In this document: piece after piece, positions 25,353-32,980 of the stretch
Numbering within the stretch: the first letter of the stretch is position 1
Layout: each line of letters begins with the position of its first letter
From: Candidatus Zemynaea palustris
GTDB taxonomy: Bacteria > Vulcanimicrobiota > Vulcanimicrobiia > Vulcanimicrobiales > Vulcanimicrobiaceae
Direction: 5' to 3'
NCBI GenBank assembly: GCA_003134695.1
Contig: PLCB01000012.1
Span: forward strand, 1-64,000
Length of the DNA stretch: 64,000 nucleotides
Translations under genes and position numbers: made by a program
The notes under the pieces: model-generated
The model's database searches: none
Told to the model about the DNA's origin: nothing
The model's input: only the letters and a program-made list of their open reading frames with translations

Positions 25353-26542
25353 ACAAAGGTCTCGAGGTCGCGCGCGGTAAGACGAAGGTTCTCTTCGAGC
25401 AGCCCGGCCAGCCCGACGTACTGGTCGTTCAGGCGCTCGATTCGATCACCGCCGGCGACGGAGCGCGTCGGCACGAGATCGCGGGGAAGGGCCGCATCGC
25501 CGCCAAGACGACCGCGCGCATCTTCCGTTTGCTCAACCTGTGCGGTTTGCCGACGCACTACCTCTCCGGCGGTGAAGACGACGACGATAACGAGATGCTG
25601 GTGCGCCGTTGCAGCATGATTCCGCTCGAAGTCGTCGTTCGCGGCGTCGCCGCTGGTTCGCTCGTGCGCCGGAAGCCGGGGATCGCGCGCGGCTCGATCA
25701 TCATCCCGCGCATGGTTGAGTTCTTCTTCAAGGATGACGCCAACCACGACCCGCTCATCGATCCCGAAGACATCGTGGCCCGGGGCATCGCGTCGCCGGC
25801 CGAGATCGCGCTGATGGGCGAGGTGGCGCGCCTGACGTTCGAGATCTTGGCGCACGCTTGGCGGCGGCGCGAGACGCTCTTGGTCGACTTAAAAGTCGAA
25901 TTCGGTCGGCTGGTCGGCGGCGAAAGCCGCGGCACGCTCGTCCTGGCCGACGTCATCGACAACGACGCGTGGCGCGTCTGGCCGCAAGGCCGCGAAGACC
26001 TGATGCTCGACAAACAAGTCTACCGGAATCTGAGCGAGGTGACGCCGGCCGATCTCGACCGCGTTCGCGAGAATTACGAGCAGGTCTCCGAGATCGTCGG
26101 AACGTTTCCGACGATGCGCCCGGCGATGGCGGCGCTGATCGCCGACGGGGAAAATGCCGTCGCGCTGCTGGATCCGGTGATGCGTGCGCTGGCGCAGTTT
26201 GGGATGCAGAGTCTGCGGCGGGTCGTCTCGACCGACCTCACGCCGCACTTCGTCGTTCAGGTCACGCAGCAGCTCGACGCGAGCTTCTCGCGCCTCGTCT
26301 ATGTGGCATCGGGGCCGCAACTCGCGGCGATGCTCGGTGCGGCGACCGCGGCGCCGGTGTTCGACGCGACCGAATTCGAGGCCGACGAGCTGGCGCTCGC
26401 GATCGCAAAGCCGCTGGCGCTGGACGACACGATCCTCTTCGGACGGGTTCTACTCGTGCAAGCCAACGCACGCTCGGCGGTTCTGCATGCCGATGCGCAA
26501 CTCAACGCGCCTGGGCCGGCGCCGAACGGGACCGTTGCCTAA
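25349..26542 (+). CDS. purC: SAICAR synthetase fused to a degenerate PurE-like domain
   Basis: This 397-aa protein is about 150 aa longer than normal PurC. Residues 1-250 are SAICAR synthetase (ATP- and aspartate-dependent), with EVARGKTKVLFE, EMLVRRCSMIPLEVVVRGVAAGSL and DKQVYRN. Residues about 257-375 follow the PurE fold segment by segment: ALAQFGMQSLRRVVSTDLTPHF matches the PurE helix then VVSAHRTP, and LVYVASGPQLAAMLGAATAAPVF matches IIAGAGGAAHLPGMIAAKT. The PurE catalytic elements are lost: GSxSD reads DGENA, the AHR of SAHRTP reads TDL, and GGAAHLPGM reads GPQLAAMLG. The fusion mirrors animal PAICS (PurC-PurE) but its second domain should be catalytically dead and may serve oligomerisation. 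ATGA-type coupling joins it to purB. Confidence 0.93.
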   Translation: MNKGLEVARGKTKVLFEQPGQPDVLVVQALDSITAGDGARRHEIAGKGRIAAKTTARIFRLLNLCGLPTHYLSGGEDDDDNEMLVRRCSMIPLEVVVRGVAAGSLVRRKPGIARGSIIIPRMVEFFFKDDANHDPLIDPEDIVARGIASPAEIALMGEVARLTFEILAHAWRRRETLLVDLKVEFGRLVGGESRGTLVLADVIDNDAWRVWPQGREDLMLDKQVYRNLSEVTPADLDRVRENYEQVSEIVGTFPTMRPAMAALIADGENAVALLDPVMRALAQFGMQSLRRVVSTDLTPHFVVQVTQQLDASFSRLVYVASGPQLAAMLGAATAAPVFDATEFEADELALAIAKPLALDDTILFGRVLLVQANARSAVLHADAQLNAPGPAPNGTVA

Positions 26543-28901
26543 GGCTTCTTTCCCCGGGATCGGCCTTTCGGACGACGAGATTCGCCTGATTACCGAGCGC
26601 CTCGGGCGCGAGCCGACGCTTGTGGAGGCGCACGCGTTCGACGCGCAATGGAGCGAGCATTGCTCGTACAAGAGCTCGCGCGCTCACCTCGCACGGCTTC
26701 CGACCGACGGACCCGACGTGATTCTCGGTCCGGGTCAGGATGCCGGGATCGTACGGCTCGGGGAGTGGAAGGGCGAGACCTACGGCATCGTGATCGCGCA
26801 CGAGTCGCACAACCATCCGTCGCAGGTCGTGCCGTTCGAGGGCGCGGCGACGGGGATCGGCGGCATCGTGCGCGACGTGCTCTGCATGGGAGCGCGCGTG
26901 ATCGCGCTGGCCGACCCGCTGCGTTTCGGCCCGCTCGACGATCCGCATTCGCGCTACGTCGCGCAAGGCGTCGTCGACGGGATCGCGGCCTACGGCAACG
27001 CAATCGGCGTCCCGACGATCGCCGGCGACGTCTACTTTCACGACGGCTTCCGCGACAATTGTCTGGTCAACGTCGTCGCGCTCGGGATCGTCAAGGAGTC
27101 GGAGATCATCCATTCGTGCGCGCCGGCCGGCTCGGACGGCTGGGATATCGTGCTGATCGGGAAAGCGACCGATCGCAGCGGCTTCGGCGGCGCCGCGTTC
27201 TCGTCGCTCGTGCTCGATGAGAAGGATGCGGAGGCGAATAAGAGCGCCGTTCAAGTTCCCGACCCGTTCCTGAAGAACGTGATCATGCGCGCCTCGTATC
27301 GGGCGTTCGATGTGATTCGCGAACTCGGACTGACGGTCGGCTTCAAGGACCTCGGCGCGGGCGGGATCATGGGCTGCACGGCCGAGTTAGCCGCGAGCGG
27401 TGGCTTCGGTGCGCGCATCGCACTCGATCGCTGCCTGACGTCGCAGCCCGATTTGCCGGCGGCGGTGATCGCCGTCGGCGAGACGCAGGAACGGCTGGCG
27501 TGGGTCGTCCCGCCCTCGTTCACGCCGCGCTTGTTGCAGATCTATAATGAGGAGTTCTCGTTGCCCCAGATCGCGCGTCATGCGCAAGCGGCCGTTATCG
27601 GAACGATCACCGCGGAGAAGGAGTACGTGCTCACGCACCACGGCGCGGAGGTGATGCACGTCCCGATCGACTTCCTGACCGCCGGCGTGCGGTACGACCG
27701 AGATTACAAGCGGCGTCGACCGAGATACCGAATCGACGAGGACCTGATAATCGACGAGGTTCTGATCGCGGATGACGAGCCCGAGCGCGCCGCCGATAAA
27801 TTCTCTTGGCGGCGTCAGGCCGAGGTCCTCACGCGCCTGACCTTTGACCGGGACCTCGCCCTCAAGGTCTTGAGCCATCCGGACGTCGCATCGCGCCGCA
27901 CGATTTACGAGCGCTTCGATTCGGTCGTGCGCGGAGCGACGTCGATTCCTAGCGGATACGCCGATGCCGGGGTCGTCGTTCCGATACCTGGCAGCCCCTT
28001 CGCCGTGGCGATCGGCCTTGGAGGAAACCCTAGGTACTCGAGACTCGATGCATGCTATGCGGCCGAGCAAGCGGTGTGCGAGGCGTTACGCAACGTCGTT
28101 GCCGTCGGCGCTCGCCCCGCGGCTTTGACGGATTGCTTGAACTTCGGGAATCCGGAGGATGCGAGGCAAATGGGTGACTTCGTTGCGGCCGTCGACGGTC
28201 TGCGGTTCGCCGCATCTCAGTTTGGCTTGCCATTCGTCTCGGGCAACGTGAGTTTTTACAATCAGTCCGCATCGGGGGAATCGATTCCCGGGTCACCGAT
28301 CGTTGCATGTGTGGGGGTCATCGACGACGTCTCCCATACCGTCACGCCCGCATTTCACCGCTCGGGGAACAAGCTGTATTACATCGCCGGCCTTTCGAGC
28401 AATGCCCTCGGCGGATCAGTCTTCGCCGACGTCTTCGGACTTGAGAACGGGCCGCTCCAGCCGATTGCGTACGGCGACGTACGGCGTGAGCCGAACTTCG
28501 TACGCTCCGGTATAACCGCCGGCGCGATCCTTTCGTGTCATGACGTCTCCGATGGCGGCGTTTTCGCGACGGTCGCCGAGATGGCGTTCGCGACGCGCAA
28601 CGGGCTCCGCATCGGAGCCGAGCTTTCGTCGTTTGACCTGGAGGGAGTGAGTGATAAGGTTCTTATCACCGAGTACTTCAACGAGGGCGGCGGATTCGTT
28701 ATTGAGGCGAGCGACGTCTTCGACGAATGGTCCGCGCAGCTTGAGCACTACCGAGGTGCGTGGGAGCTCGGTACGACGACGCAGGCGTACGAGCTAACGG
28801 TCCGCAGGGGTGAGCGTCCGTCTCTCCGCTGGACCGTCGATGAACTCTACGAAGCATGGTCGGATCCGTTGCGGACCTTCTACGAGGGCGTGCCGGCGTG
28901 A
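26535..28901 (+). CDS. purL: FGAM synthase large subunit (PurL, small type)
   Basis: This 788-aa protein makes formylglycinamidine ribotide from FGAR, ATP and ammonia delivered by PurQ, and as the small form needs PurS. It has LGREPTLVEAHAFDAQWSEHC with the catalytic His, IAHESHNHPSQVVPFEGAATGIGGIVRD for ATP and magnesium, KDLGAGGIMGCTAELA, and the second half with DCLNFGNPED and SGNVSFYNQS. It is slightly longer than the usual 600-750 aa. The only start near the conserved region is TTG 26535, overlapping the purC end by 8 nt. Its stop overlaps the purQ GTG. Confidence 0.94.
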   Translation: MPKASFPGIGLSDDEIRLITERLGREPTLVEAHAFDAQWSEHCSYKSSRAHLARLPTDGPDVILGPGQDAGIVRLGEWKGETYGIVIAHESHNHPSQVVPFEGAATGIGGIVRDVLCMGARVIALADPLRFGPLDDPHSRYVAQGVVDGIAAYGNAIGVPTIAGDVYFHDGFRDNCLVNVVALGIVKESEIIHSCAPAGSDGWDIVLIGKATDRSGFGGAAFSSLVLDEKDAEANKSAVQVPDPFLKNVIMRASYRAFDVIRELGLTVGFKDLGAGGIMGCTAELAASGGFGARIALDRCLTSQPDLPAAVIAVGETQERLAWVVPPSFTPRLLQIYNEEFSLPQIARHAQAAVIGTITAEKEYVLTHHGAEVMHVPIDFLTAGVRYDRDYKRRRPRYRIDEDLIIDEVLIADDEPERAADKFSWRRQAEVLTRLTFDRDLALKVLSHPDVASRRTIYERFDSVVRGATSIPSGYADAGVVVPIPGSPFAVAIGLGGNPRYSRLDACYAAEQAVCEALRNVVAVGARPAALTDCLNFGNPEDARQMGDFVAAVDGLRFAASQFGLPFVSGNVSFYNQSASGESIPGSPIVACVGVIDDVSHTVTPAFHRSGNKLYYIAGLSSNALGGSVFADVFGLENGPLQPIAYGDVRREPNFVRSGITAGAILSCHDVSDGGVFATVAEMAFATRNGLRIGAELSSFDLEGVSDKVLITEYFNEGGGFVIEASDVFDEWSAQLEHYRGAWELGTTTQAYELTVRRGERPSLRWTVDELYEAWSDPLRTFYEGVPA

Positions 28902-29683
28902 GTGCGCGGGTCGCTGTTCTCGTTTTTCCGGGGACCAATAGCGAAGAAGAGACCGTTCGCGCGTGTCGCGCGGTCGGGCTCGAAGCCGATGCTGTTCACT
29001 GGAACGCCGATCTCGACGAGGTGCGACGCTTCGACGCGTACGTGCTGCCGGGCGGGTTCGCATACGAAGATCGCGTGCGCGCGGGCGCGATCGCCGCGCA
29101 CGATCGATTGATGACGGCCGTCCGCGAGGGCGCCGCCGAGGGCAAACTGGTCCTGGGCATCTGCAACGGCGCGCAGGTCTTGCTCGAAGCGGGGCTCGCG
29201 CCCGCGCTGGGCGGCGACAGCTCCATTCAAGCGGGCTTTGCGAAAAACGCGCCCCTCGGGAAGTTTCGCTCGACGCACGTCCACGTCAAACTCGCGATCC
29301 CACCGGAGCGCTGCGCGATCACCGCGCATCTTGCGCCGAACGCGGTGATCCCGGGATGGGCCTCGCATGGCGAAGGCCGGCTCGCCGCGCACGACGACGT
29401 CCTCGCTCGCATCGAGCGCGAAGGTCACCTCGCCTTCGTCTACTGCGATGCGAGCGGCGAGACGACGACCGAGGCGATCCCCAATGGCTCCGCGCTCGGT
29501 GCGGCGGGGCTGGTCAACGCCGCCGGGAACGTGCTCGCCATCATGCCGCATCCCGAGCGCGATGCGTGGACGTTCAATCATCACGACGATTCGCGCGAGC
29601 GGGCGCGCGGAAACGCGAACGCGATGCTCGCCCCGTCGGGCGGCATCGCGCTCTTTGAAAGCCTGGCGAAAGCGCTACGTTAG
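28898..29683 (+). CDS. purQ: FGAM synthase glutaminase subunit
   Basis: This 261-aa class I glutamine amidotransferase supplies ammonia to PurL. It has VLVFPGTNSEEETVRA, LPGGFAYEDRVRAGAIAAHD, the nucleophile Cys in GICNGAQVLLEAGL, and the catalytic His and Glu in IMPHPERDAW. It is about 30 aa longer than typical PurQ, with extra sequence near the C-terminus (FNHHDDSRERARGNANAML). The GTG overlaps the purL stop by 4 nt. It converges with the next gene, overlapping by 4 nt. Confidence 0.95.
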   Translation: MSARVAVLVFPGTNSEEETVRACRAVGLEADAVHWNADLDEVRRFDAYVLPGGFAYEDRVRAGAIAAHDRLMTAVREGAAEGKLVLGICNGAQVLLEAGLAPALGGDSSIQAGFAKNAPLGKFRSTHVHVKLAIPPERCAITAHLAPNAVIPGWASHGEGRLAAHDDVLARIEREGHLAFVYCDASGETTTEAIPNGSALGAAGLVNAAGNVLAIMPHPERDAWTFNHHDDSRERARGNANAMLAPSGGIALFESLAKALR

Positions 29684-30222
29684 GACTTGGTGCACTCGTC
29701 CGAGGACGTCTCGGTGCCCTTGGCCGTTTTCGTTACGTTCGCGCTGGTCGTCTTGGTATTGCTGACCTTGGTTACGGTCGTTACGCCAAGCGGCTGAGCG
29801 TCGCTGTTGTACATGTCGGTCCAAACCATCTTGTTGCCGTTCCAACCGGGCGATATGCTCATGCCGAAGCCGCCGAAGTTGCTGATCCCGAAGGTGTACC
29901 ACTGTTTTTTCACCCCGTCGTATCCGGTCCAGCTTTGGCCAACGAGCGTCGCCGTGCGGGCTTTGTCAAACGGTTTCGAGGTGCTGTTCGTCAACATGTA
30001 ATGGCCGTCCAGCGCCATGGTGTTGACATCGGTCTCGGTGCGGCCGGTGCCGCGACCCATCGTGTTCTGCACGGTCTTGCAGGTCCACGTTCCGATTAGA
30101 AACTTCATCGAGGACCAGTCCGTCTTCACGTCGGGAACCGGCGTCGCCGTTTGCGCGGCGGCCAACGTTACGGTTGAGAAAATTGCAATCAAAGCGAAAC
30201 TGATAAGTCGCAAGTGCGACAT
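29680..30222 (-). CDS. secreted IGTWxC protein (DUF1579-like)
   Basis: This 180-aa protein has a signal peptide ending in LAAAQ. Its body opens with MKFLIGTWTC and continues with alternating aromatic strands (ALDGHYMLTN, WTGYDGVKKQWYTF), as expected of a lipocalin-like beta-barrel of the DUF1579 type. The function is unknown. The gene at 61864 encodes a clearly similar protein (LIGTWHC, LWSNTDAW). It interrupts the purine run on the opposite strand between purQ and the PurS-like gene. GAAAGGGAGA lies before the ATG. Confidence 0.75.
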   Translation of the reverse strand: MSHLRLISFALIAIFSTVTLAAAQTATPVPDVKTDWSSMKFLIGTWTCKTVQNTMGRGTGRTETDVNTMALDGHYMLTNSTSKPFDKARTATLVGQSWTGYDGVKKQWYTFGISNFGGFGMSISPGWNGNKMVWTDMYNSDAQPLGVTTVTKVSNTKTTSANVTKTAKGTETSSDECTKS

Positions 30223-30343
30223 GCTTTCTCCCTTTCAATAAAGAGTGCTTCCCGAGGCTTCGCGGCTTCGTCGCTTATCCCTCGCCCTCAGGGAGGCGTT
30301 CGCATACGCGGGAGCCGGGAACCTCCGGCAAGTAGAGACACGT
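30223..30343. promoter_or_regulatory. divergent promoter region
   Basis: This 121-bp gap separates the secreted-protein gene (minus) from the purS-like/purP operon (plus). It must contain promoters for both. I see the ribosome site of the minus gene but no convincing -35/-10 pair. Confidence 0.35.
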
Positions 30344-30820
30344 ATGACCGTCACGCGCTACGTCGAAGTCGTCTTAACGATCCCCGACAACGAGGCGGAG
30401 ACGGCCCTGACGACGCTGCGTCGCCTCGGCGTTCACGTCGACGAGTTGCGGCGCTCGGATCTCTATCGCATCGAAGTCGAGCCCGAGCGAGAGGGGACGT
30501 TGCTCGAAACGCTGCGCGAGATCGAGACGATCTACAACCCGAACAAGCACGCGCTGCGACTCCGTTCCGACGTCGCACCGCAACCCGGCGAGGCATGGAT
30601 CGACGAGCCGAAGACGGTGGATTCCGCGCGTGGCCCGGTTCACATCGCGGGGCGGGTCCTGCCCGGCGTTTGGGGGCTCGAGCGTCTCGTCGCCTGGCAG
30701 CTCTCAGATTCGCTTGGCAAGCCTGCAAGCGCGGAGGTTGTCGCGCGTGCAGCCGAAACTCTGCTGTGCAATCCTGCCTTCCAGCGTGCAACGACCAACT
30801 CTCACATAAGGCCGAAATGA
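30344..30820 (+). CDS. purS: PurS-like subunit with C-terminal extension
   Basis: This 158-aa protein is about twice normal PurS (about 80 aa). Residues 1-75 have the PurS pattern: VEVVLTIPDNEAETALTTLRRLG, then DLYRIEVEPEREGTLLETLREIETIYNPNKHAL. The C-terminal part (VLPGVWGLERLVAWQLSDSLG ... VARAAETLLCNPAFQRAT) looks like pieces of a second PurS unit, since PurS ends in a helix and (L/C)-L-A-N-P. It should bridge PurL and PurQ. The ATG at 30344 begins MTVTRYVEVVL; the open frame upstream is unlike PurS. Its stop overlaps the purP start (ATGA). The assignment rests on fold pattern, motif and the absence of any other purS in the cluster. Confidence 0.7.
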   Translation: MTVTRYVEVVLTIPDNEAETALTTLRRLGVHVDELRRSDLYRIEVEPEREGTLLETLREIETIYNPNKHALRLRSDVAPQPGEAWIDEPKTVDSARGPVHIAGRVLPGVWGLERLVAWQLSDSLGKPASAEVVARAAETLLCNPAFQRATTNSHIRPK

Positions 30821-31887
30821 TCGCACCAGAACTTCTTCCGACGCCGGCTCAGCAGCAAGTGGGCGATTTCTATACGATCGCGACCCTCGGCTCGCATTCG
30901 GCGCTGCAGATTCTCAAGGGTGCGCGCGACGAAGGCTTCAAGACGCTCGCGATCGCCAGCTACGAGACCGAGCGGCTCTATCGCTCGTTCAACTTCGTCG
31001 ACGAAGTCATCACGATCTCGCGGTACCAGGATTTCATGTCGCTCGTGCCCGAGCTCGAAGAACGAAAGGTGATCATCGTTCCGCACGGTTCGTTCGTCGC
31101 CTATCTCTCGCTGGAAGAGCACAAGCGAATGAACGTGCCGTACTTTGGAAACAAAGCGGTGCTCGATTGGGAAGCGAGCCGAGAAATGCAGCGGGTTTGG
31201 CTGACGAAGGCCGGGTTGAAGGTTCCACGGCAGTTCCGATCCGGCTCCGAGATCGACCGGCCGGTCATCGTCAAGTTATACGGGGCACAGGGCGGCAAGG
31301 GCTACATGTTCGTGCGCGACGCTGCCGACTTCGAACGCCGTGCCGGCGAACTCACTCGCCAAAACTACGTCCTGCAAGAGTACATCATCGGCGTCCCGTT
31401 CTACATCCACTATTTTTATTCACCGCTTACCGGCAAGCTCGAGATCATGAGCATGGACCGGCGATATGAAACCAACGTCGATTCGCTCGGGCGCATTCCG
31501 GCGGCGGCGCAAGAGGGGATGGACGTCAGCCCGAGTTACGTCGTCGTTGGCAATTCGCCGCTCTCGCTGCGCGAGTCGATGCTGGCCGAGGCGTATCGGA
31601 TGGGCGAAGACGTCGTGCGCGTGAGCCAGGAAATCTGCCCGCCGAAAGGCCTGTTCGGTGCCTTCTGTATCGAAACGATCATCACACCCGACGCACAGTT
31701 CTACATCATGGAGATCTCGGCGCGCATCGTCGCCGGGACCAATCTCTTCATCGACGGATCTCCGTATTCGTATTTGAACTACAGCGAGCCGATGTCGACC
31801 GGCCGCCGGATCGCGCGCGAGATCAAGAACGCGCTGCTCTCGAACTCGTTGCACGCGGTTCTCGACGACGGAGGATCTGCCGGTTAG
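30817..31887 (+). CDS. purP: FAICAR synthetase, archaeal-type PurP
   Basis: This 356-aa ATP-grasp enzyme makes FAICAR from AICAR, formate and ATP without folate. Nearly every PurP landmark is present: YTIATLGSHSALQILKGARDEGF, VIIVPHGSFVAYLSL, PYFGNKAVLDWEASR, IVKLYGAQGGKGYMFV (the ATP-grasp glycine loop), PFYIHYFYSPLTGKLEIMSMDRRYETNVD, RIPA, GPFC-like GLFGAFCIETI, MEISARIVAGTN and SMGQRIAREIK-like STGRRIAREIK. PurP is the usual archaeal replacement for the transformylase half of PurH. Its presence inside a bacterial pur cluster suggests lateral transfer or an ancient bacterial lineage of the family. It is translationally coupled to the PurS-like gene. Confidence 0.93.
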   Translation: MIAPELLPTPAQQQVGDFYTIATLGSHSALQILKGARDEGFKTLAIASYETERLYRSFNFVDEVITISRYQDFMSLVPELEERKVIIVPHGSFVAYLSLEEHKRMNVPYFGNKAVLDWEASREMQRVWLTKAGLKVPRQFRSGSEIDRPVIVKLYGAQGGKGYMFVRDAADFERRAGELTRQNYVLQEYIIGVPFYIHYFYSPLTGKLEIMSMDRRYETNVDSLGRIPAAAQEGMDVSPSYVVVGNSPLSLRESMLAEAYRMGEDVVRVSQEICPPKGLFGAFCIETIITPDAQFYIMEISARIVAGTNLFIDGSPYSYLNYSEPMSTGRRIAREIKNALLSNSLHAVLDDGGSAG

Positions 31888-31906
31888 GTATTTCCTCGCC
31901 GGCCTC

Positions 31907-32980
31907 GTGCTCGTGGCGTTGTCTTTCGCGTCGGCGAGCGCGGTGATCGAGACCGATCCGGGCGTCCTCTCGCAGACGATGCAGCGCGCGTATGAAGAGG
32001 GGGCGAAGAAGGGCTGGCCGTTCAGCGCGACCCTGTACTACCAAACGACGGTCTTCGATGCCGGACGCTCGTTCGCTCTCTTCAAGCCGGCCGATCCGCA
32101 CTACGCTGAGGTCGCCGCCATCGCCATCCAGGTTGCGACCGATGCGCATTACGACCCGCTGCTCAACGACGACGCCTCGCTGTGGTACGTGCGCGATGCC
32201 GCGAAGTGGGTGCAAGAGCACGGCGACGCCGATCAGGCGAAGAAGGCTAGCGCGCTGCTCGACAAGATCGTGGCGGGAGATGCCGACCCGGCGGCGCTCG
32301 CTCGCCAAGCGGAAGACGACGCGATCGCGAATGCCACGGCGTTTCGGCGTGATCCGGATTCGCTGATCCAGATCGTCGTCGCCGACGTCCGGGCGTACAA
32401 CTTGACGCTCGATCGGCGCTACCGCCGCCTCATGTTTCTGCACGCCTCGGAACCGACGATGCCGCTGACGCGCCTCCCCGATCCCGAAGGCGCACAACTC
32501 TTCGCGATCGCGGACGAGGCGCTGCATGGTGGCGGGGGATTCACTGAGACCGATCGTTTCGAGGCGAAGATGCTCGACGAGCGCCGTCGCACCACGCCGG
32601 CGTTGCAGACGACCGGCCGTACCAGAAGCGTGCCGAACGAGGTCCGTCTCTCCCGCACGGCGCCGGCCGATGAATATTTCGGTCGCACGCGGCTTTCACC
32701 GCTCGGCGCCGGCAACGAGATCATTCGCATCAACAAGTATCTGGACGCCGGCTGGGGCAAACGGATGGCGCAAGATGCGCTCTACCTCGAATCGTCCCTC
32801 GAGGATTGGCAGCATCAATACCCGCACGACCCGACGCTACCGCCTCGCCTTCTAGCATTCTATCGATTGCTCGTCCGAATCGACGACGTGACGACGCAGC
32901 CTGAGGCGAAGAAGATTCGCAATCTCGTGCTGGTTCAATATGCCGGCTCGGCGCAAGCGCGCGAGCTCGCGGCGATCTGA
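31907..32980 (+). CDS. exported protein of unknown function between two purP genes
   Basis: This 357-aa protein starts with GTG 31907, giving a short hydrophobic stretch (LVALSFASASA). In-frame codons just upstream (YFLAGLV) would complete a better signal peptide, so the true start may be a non-standard codon. The body is helical with no family I recognise; DEYFGRTRLSPLGAGNEIIRINKYLDAGWGKRMAQDAL is a distinctive segment. It starts 19 nt after purP and its TGA overlaps the second purP ATG, so it is part of the operon. A link to purine metabolism is suggested only by position. Confidence 0.65.
   Translation: MLVALSFASASAVIETDPGVLSQTMQRAYEEGAKKGWPFSATLYYQTTVFDAGRSFALFKPADPHYAEVAAIAIQVATDAHYDPLLNDDASLWYVRDAAKWVQEHGDADQAKKASALLDKIVAGDADPAALARQAEDDAIANATAFRRDPDSLIQIVVADVRAYNLTLDRRYRRLMFLHASEPTMPLTRLPDPEGAQLFAIADEALHGGGGFTETDRFEAKMLDERRRTTPALQTTGRTRSVPNEVRLSRTAPADEYFGRTRLSPLGAGNEIIRINKYLDAGWGKRMAQDALYLESSLEDWQHQYPHDPTLPPRLLAFYRLLVRIDDVTTQPEAKKIRNLVLVQYAGSAQARELAAI

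Noticed and set aside
25349-26542. functional bifunctional PAICS
   Set aside because: The PurE active-site motifs are all changed, so I call the second domain degenerate.
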